Source: an uncultured Armatimonadota bacterium
Lineage (GTDB): Bacteria > Armatimonadota > Armatimonadia > Armatimonadales > Armatimonadaceae
Direction of reading: 5' to 3'
Length of the DNA stretch: 6,926 nucleotides
Assembly (NCBI GenBank): GCA_903915615.1
Contig: CAIWTR010000118.1
Coordinates: 1 to 6,926, forward strand
In this document: in pieces, positions 5,647 through 6,926 of the stretch
How the letters are laid out: each line of letters begins with the position of its first letter
How positions within the stretch are numbered: the stretch's first letter is position 1
Notes under the pieces: generated by a model
Told to the model about the DNA's origin: nothing
Seen by the model: the letters and a program-made list of their open reading frames with translations, nothing else
Database searches by the model: none
Made by a program: the position numbers and the translations under genes

Positions 5647-6609
5647 ATGTCAACCGAAAAGTCAGATAATTCCACCAGTGTTCGCAGCCGTATTGATGCA
5701 ATCCGTGCACGCGTCGAAACCGTCATTGTTGGAAAGCGTGACATCGTCAACCATGCACTTTGCGCCATCCTTACAAATGGTCACATCCTTATCGAAGACA
5801 CCCCAGGTGTTGGTAAGACAACATTGGCAAAAGCATTGGCGATCGCACTAGGCTGCGATATCCGACGCATACAGTTCACACCTGACCTTCTTCCAGCCGA
5901 TGTAACCGGCTCGTCCATCTTCAACTCAACATCGCGTGACTTCGAATTCCGTCCAGGCCCCGTGTTCACCCAAGTTCTCCTTGCTGATGAGATCAACCGC
6001 GCTACGCCAAAAACGCAAGCAGCCCTTCTGGAATGTATGGAAGAACGTCAAGTAACCGTGGATGGCATTACGTATCCCGTACCCGCGCCATTCTTTGTTA
6101 TCGCAACGCAAAACCAAATCGAACACGCTGGAACCTTTCAGCTCCCGGCGGCACAGCTGGACCGTTTCTTGATGCGTGTGCATATGGGCTACCCATCGGC
6201 GGCCGACGAAATCGCGATTCTGACCAGCCAGCAGTCGGCAAACCCAATCGACACATTGCAGCCGGAGTCAAACGCAGCCGAGATATCGACGCTGCAAGCC
6301 CATGTTCGCAACATACACGTCGACCCAAGCATCCATGCGTATATCGTTGCACTCGTCGGCGCGACGCGCTCGGATGTACGCATCGATATAGGTGGCTCCC
6401 CACGTGGCTCGCTGGCTTTGCTTCATGCAGCACAAGCCTGGGCGGCGATGGCTGGGCGGAACCACGTAATCCCGGATGATGTGAAGGCTTTGGCCATCCC
6501 AATCCTTGCACACCGCATCAGCCTGAGTGGGGATGCGTTTGCAAAGGGGATGACCGAGCGCGATGTCCTTACGAGTATTCTTTCGAGCGTTGCTGTTCCC
6601 AAAGCCTGA
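5647..6609 (+). CDS. MoxR-family AAA+ ATPase
   Basis: The product is a 320-residue cytoplasmic AAA+ ATPase of the MoxR/RavA group, of usual length. These proteins form hexamers and act as chaperones that help assemble or activate partner complexes, often together with von Willebrand A-domain proteins. Visible motifs are Walker A PGVGKTT (53-59), Walker B VLLADEIN (110-117, with D114 and E115), sensor 1 ATQN (153-156), the arginine-finger region AAQLDRFLM (168-176, with R173) and sensor 2 GGSPRGSLALLHAAQAWA (249-266, with R253). No key residue is missing. The usual DUF58 and VWA partner genes do not follow; a TatD gene comes 6 bases after the stop. ATG at 5647 is chosen, with a TTG two codons earlier as an alternative. 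Neither is well placed for the only Shine-Dalgarno-like AGGA (5624-5627). TAGACT at 5635-5640 ends 6 bases before the ATG, so a leaderless transcript is possible. Confidence 0.93.
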   Translation: MSTEKSDNSTSVRSRIDAIRARVETVIVGKRDIVNHALCAILTNGHILIEDTPGVGKTTLAKALAIALGCDIRRIQFTPDLLPADVTGSSIFNSTSRDFEFRPGPVFTQVLLADEINRATPKTQAALLECMEERQVTVDGITYPVPAPFFVIATQNQIEHAGTFQLPAAQLDRFLMRVHMGYPSAADEIAILTSQQSANPIDTLQPESNAAEISTLQAHVRNIHVDPSIHAYIVALVGATRSDVRIDIGGSPRGSLALLHAAQAWAAMAGRNHVIPDDVKALAIPILAHRISLSGDAFAKGMTERDVLTSILSSVAVPKA

Positions 6610-6615
6610 CATAAC

Positions 6616-6926
6616 GTGATCGATACACATTGCCACCTAAACACTGAGCCACTCTGGTCTGAACGCGAACATTGGAAGCATACGCTGAGCTTGCTCGATG
6701 CGGTTATCGTCGTAGGGTTTGACCGTATCTCCAGCGAGCGGGCGATGGTTCTTGCACAGCAAAACGCAAATGTCTACGCAGCAATTGGGTTTCATCCGGA
6801 CAGCGCCCTGGAATGGAATGATGAGGAAGCGGCGTGGCTGAAAGCAGCCGCTCAGCTGGCAAAAGTGGTGGCGATCGGGGAAATCGGACTTGATCTCTAC
6901 CGTCGCCACGACACAATCGATGCGCA
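6616..6926 (+). CDS. TatD-family metal-dependent hydrolase, N-terminal part
   Basis: Codons 1-103 of a TatD-type TIM-barrel hydrolase are present and the frame runs off the right edge; full family members have about 255-265 residues. Visible metal-site motifs are the HxH at 5-7 (IDTHCHL), the strand with GFHP (H60 at 58-61) and GEIGLDLY (88-95), whose E89 is the bridging metal ligand in this family. Known TatD proteins are divalent-metal-dependent 3'-5' exonucleases with roles in DNA repair and RNA trimming. The start is GTG at 6616, chosen because the family begins one residue before IDTHCH. There is no clear Shine-Dalgarno, but only 6 bases separate it from the MoxR stop, so it is probably co-transcribed and translationally coupled. 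Compared with many family members the loop after HxH is short and the DTHCHL sequence is typical. Confidence 0.93.
   Translation, partial: MIDTHCHLNTEPLWSEREHWKHTLSLLDAVIVVGFDRISSERAMVLAQQNANVYAAIGFHPDSALEWNDEEAAWLKAAAQLAKVVAIGEIGLDLYRRHDTIDA

Noticed and set aside
1..6926. Mobile elements, CRISPR arrays, tRNA or rRNA genes
   Set aside because: No transposase, integrase, terminal inverted repeats, regularly spaced repeats or RNA-gene structures were seen on either strand.

Overview
The window looks like chromosomal DNA of a diderm (Gram-negative-type) bacterium with roughly 50-55% GC. The diderm reading rests on a periplasmic adaptor protein with an intact motif for docking to a TolC-like outer-membrane channel and on a signal-peptide protein with CpxP/Spy-like LTxxQ motifs. 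The phylum cannot be fixed from the sequence. The mix of an FG-GAP/UnbV-type protein, Gly-rich secreted proteins and a TTG start would suit Armatimonadota, Planctomycetota or similar lineages, but that is only a guess.

Layout. Everything from 1 to 5529 is on the minus strand and everything from 5647 to the end is on the plus strand, so the two arms diverge from a 117-base region at 5530-5646. Minus arm, in transcription order: a MarR-family regulator (4969-5529) closed by a strong hairpin terminator (4923-4948); a 220-base gap holding the efflux-operon leader; a periplasmic adaptor/membrane-fusion protein (2945-4747, TTG start); a MacB/FtsX-type ABC permease without its own ATPase domain (1660-2943); a secreted Gly-rich LTxxQ protein (950-1585); a second strong terminator (903-932); and the N-terminal 286 codons of an FG-GAP/VCBS repeat protein of the CRTAC1/UnbV type (1-858, running off the left edge). 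Plus arm: a complete MoxR-family AAA+ ATPase (5647-6609), then the N-terminus of a TatD-family metal-dependent hydrolase (6616-6926, running off the right edge).

How the genes fit together. The adaptor and permease form two parts of a MacAB-TolC-like tripartite exporter. Their stop and start are one base apart, and the permease's Shine-Dalgarno is written in the glycine codons of the adaptor's tail. The ATPase and the outer-membrane channel are not in the window. The secreted Gly-rich protein is in the same terminator-bounded unit and shares the glycine-rich style of the adaptor's C-terminus, so it is the best candidate here for an undescribed accessory part of the exporter. A 16-bp AT-rich palindrome between the MarR gene and the MoxR gene overlaps candidate promoters in both directions, and a poorer copy lies upstream of the efflux operon. 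This suggests, but does not prove, that the MarR protein controls itself, the MoxR-TatD side and the exporter.
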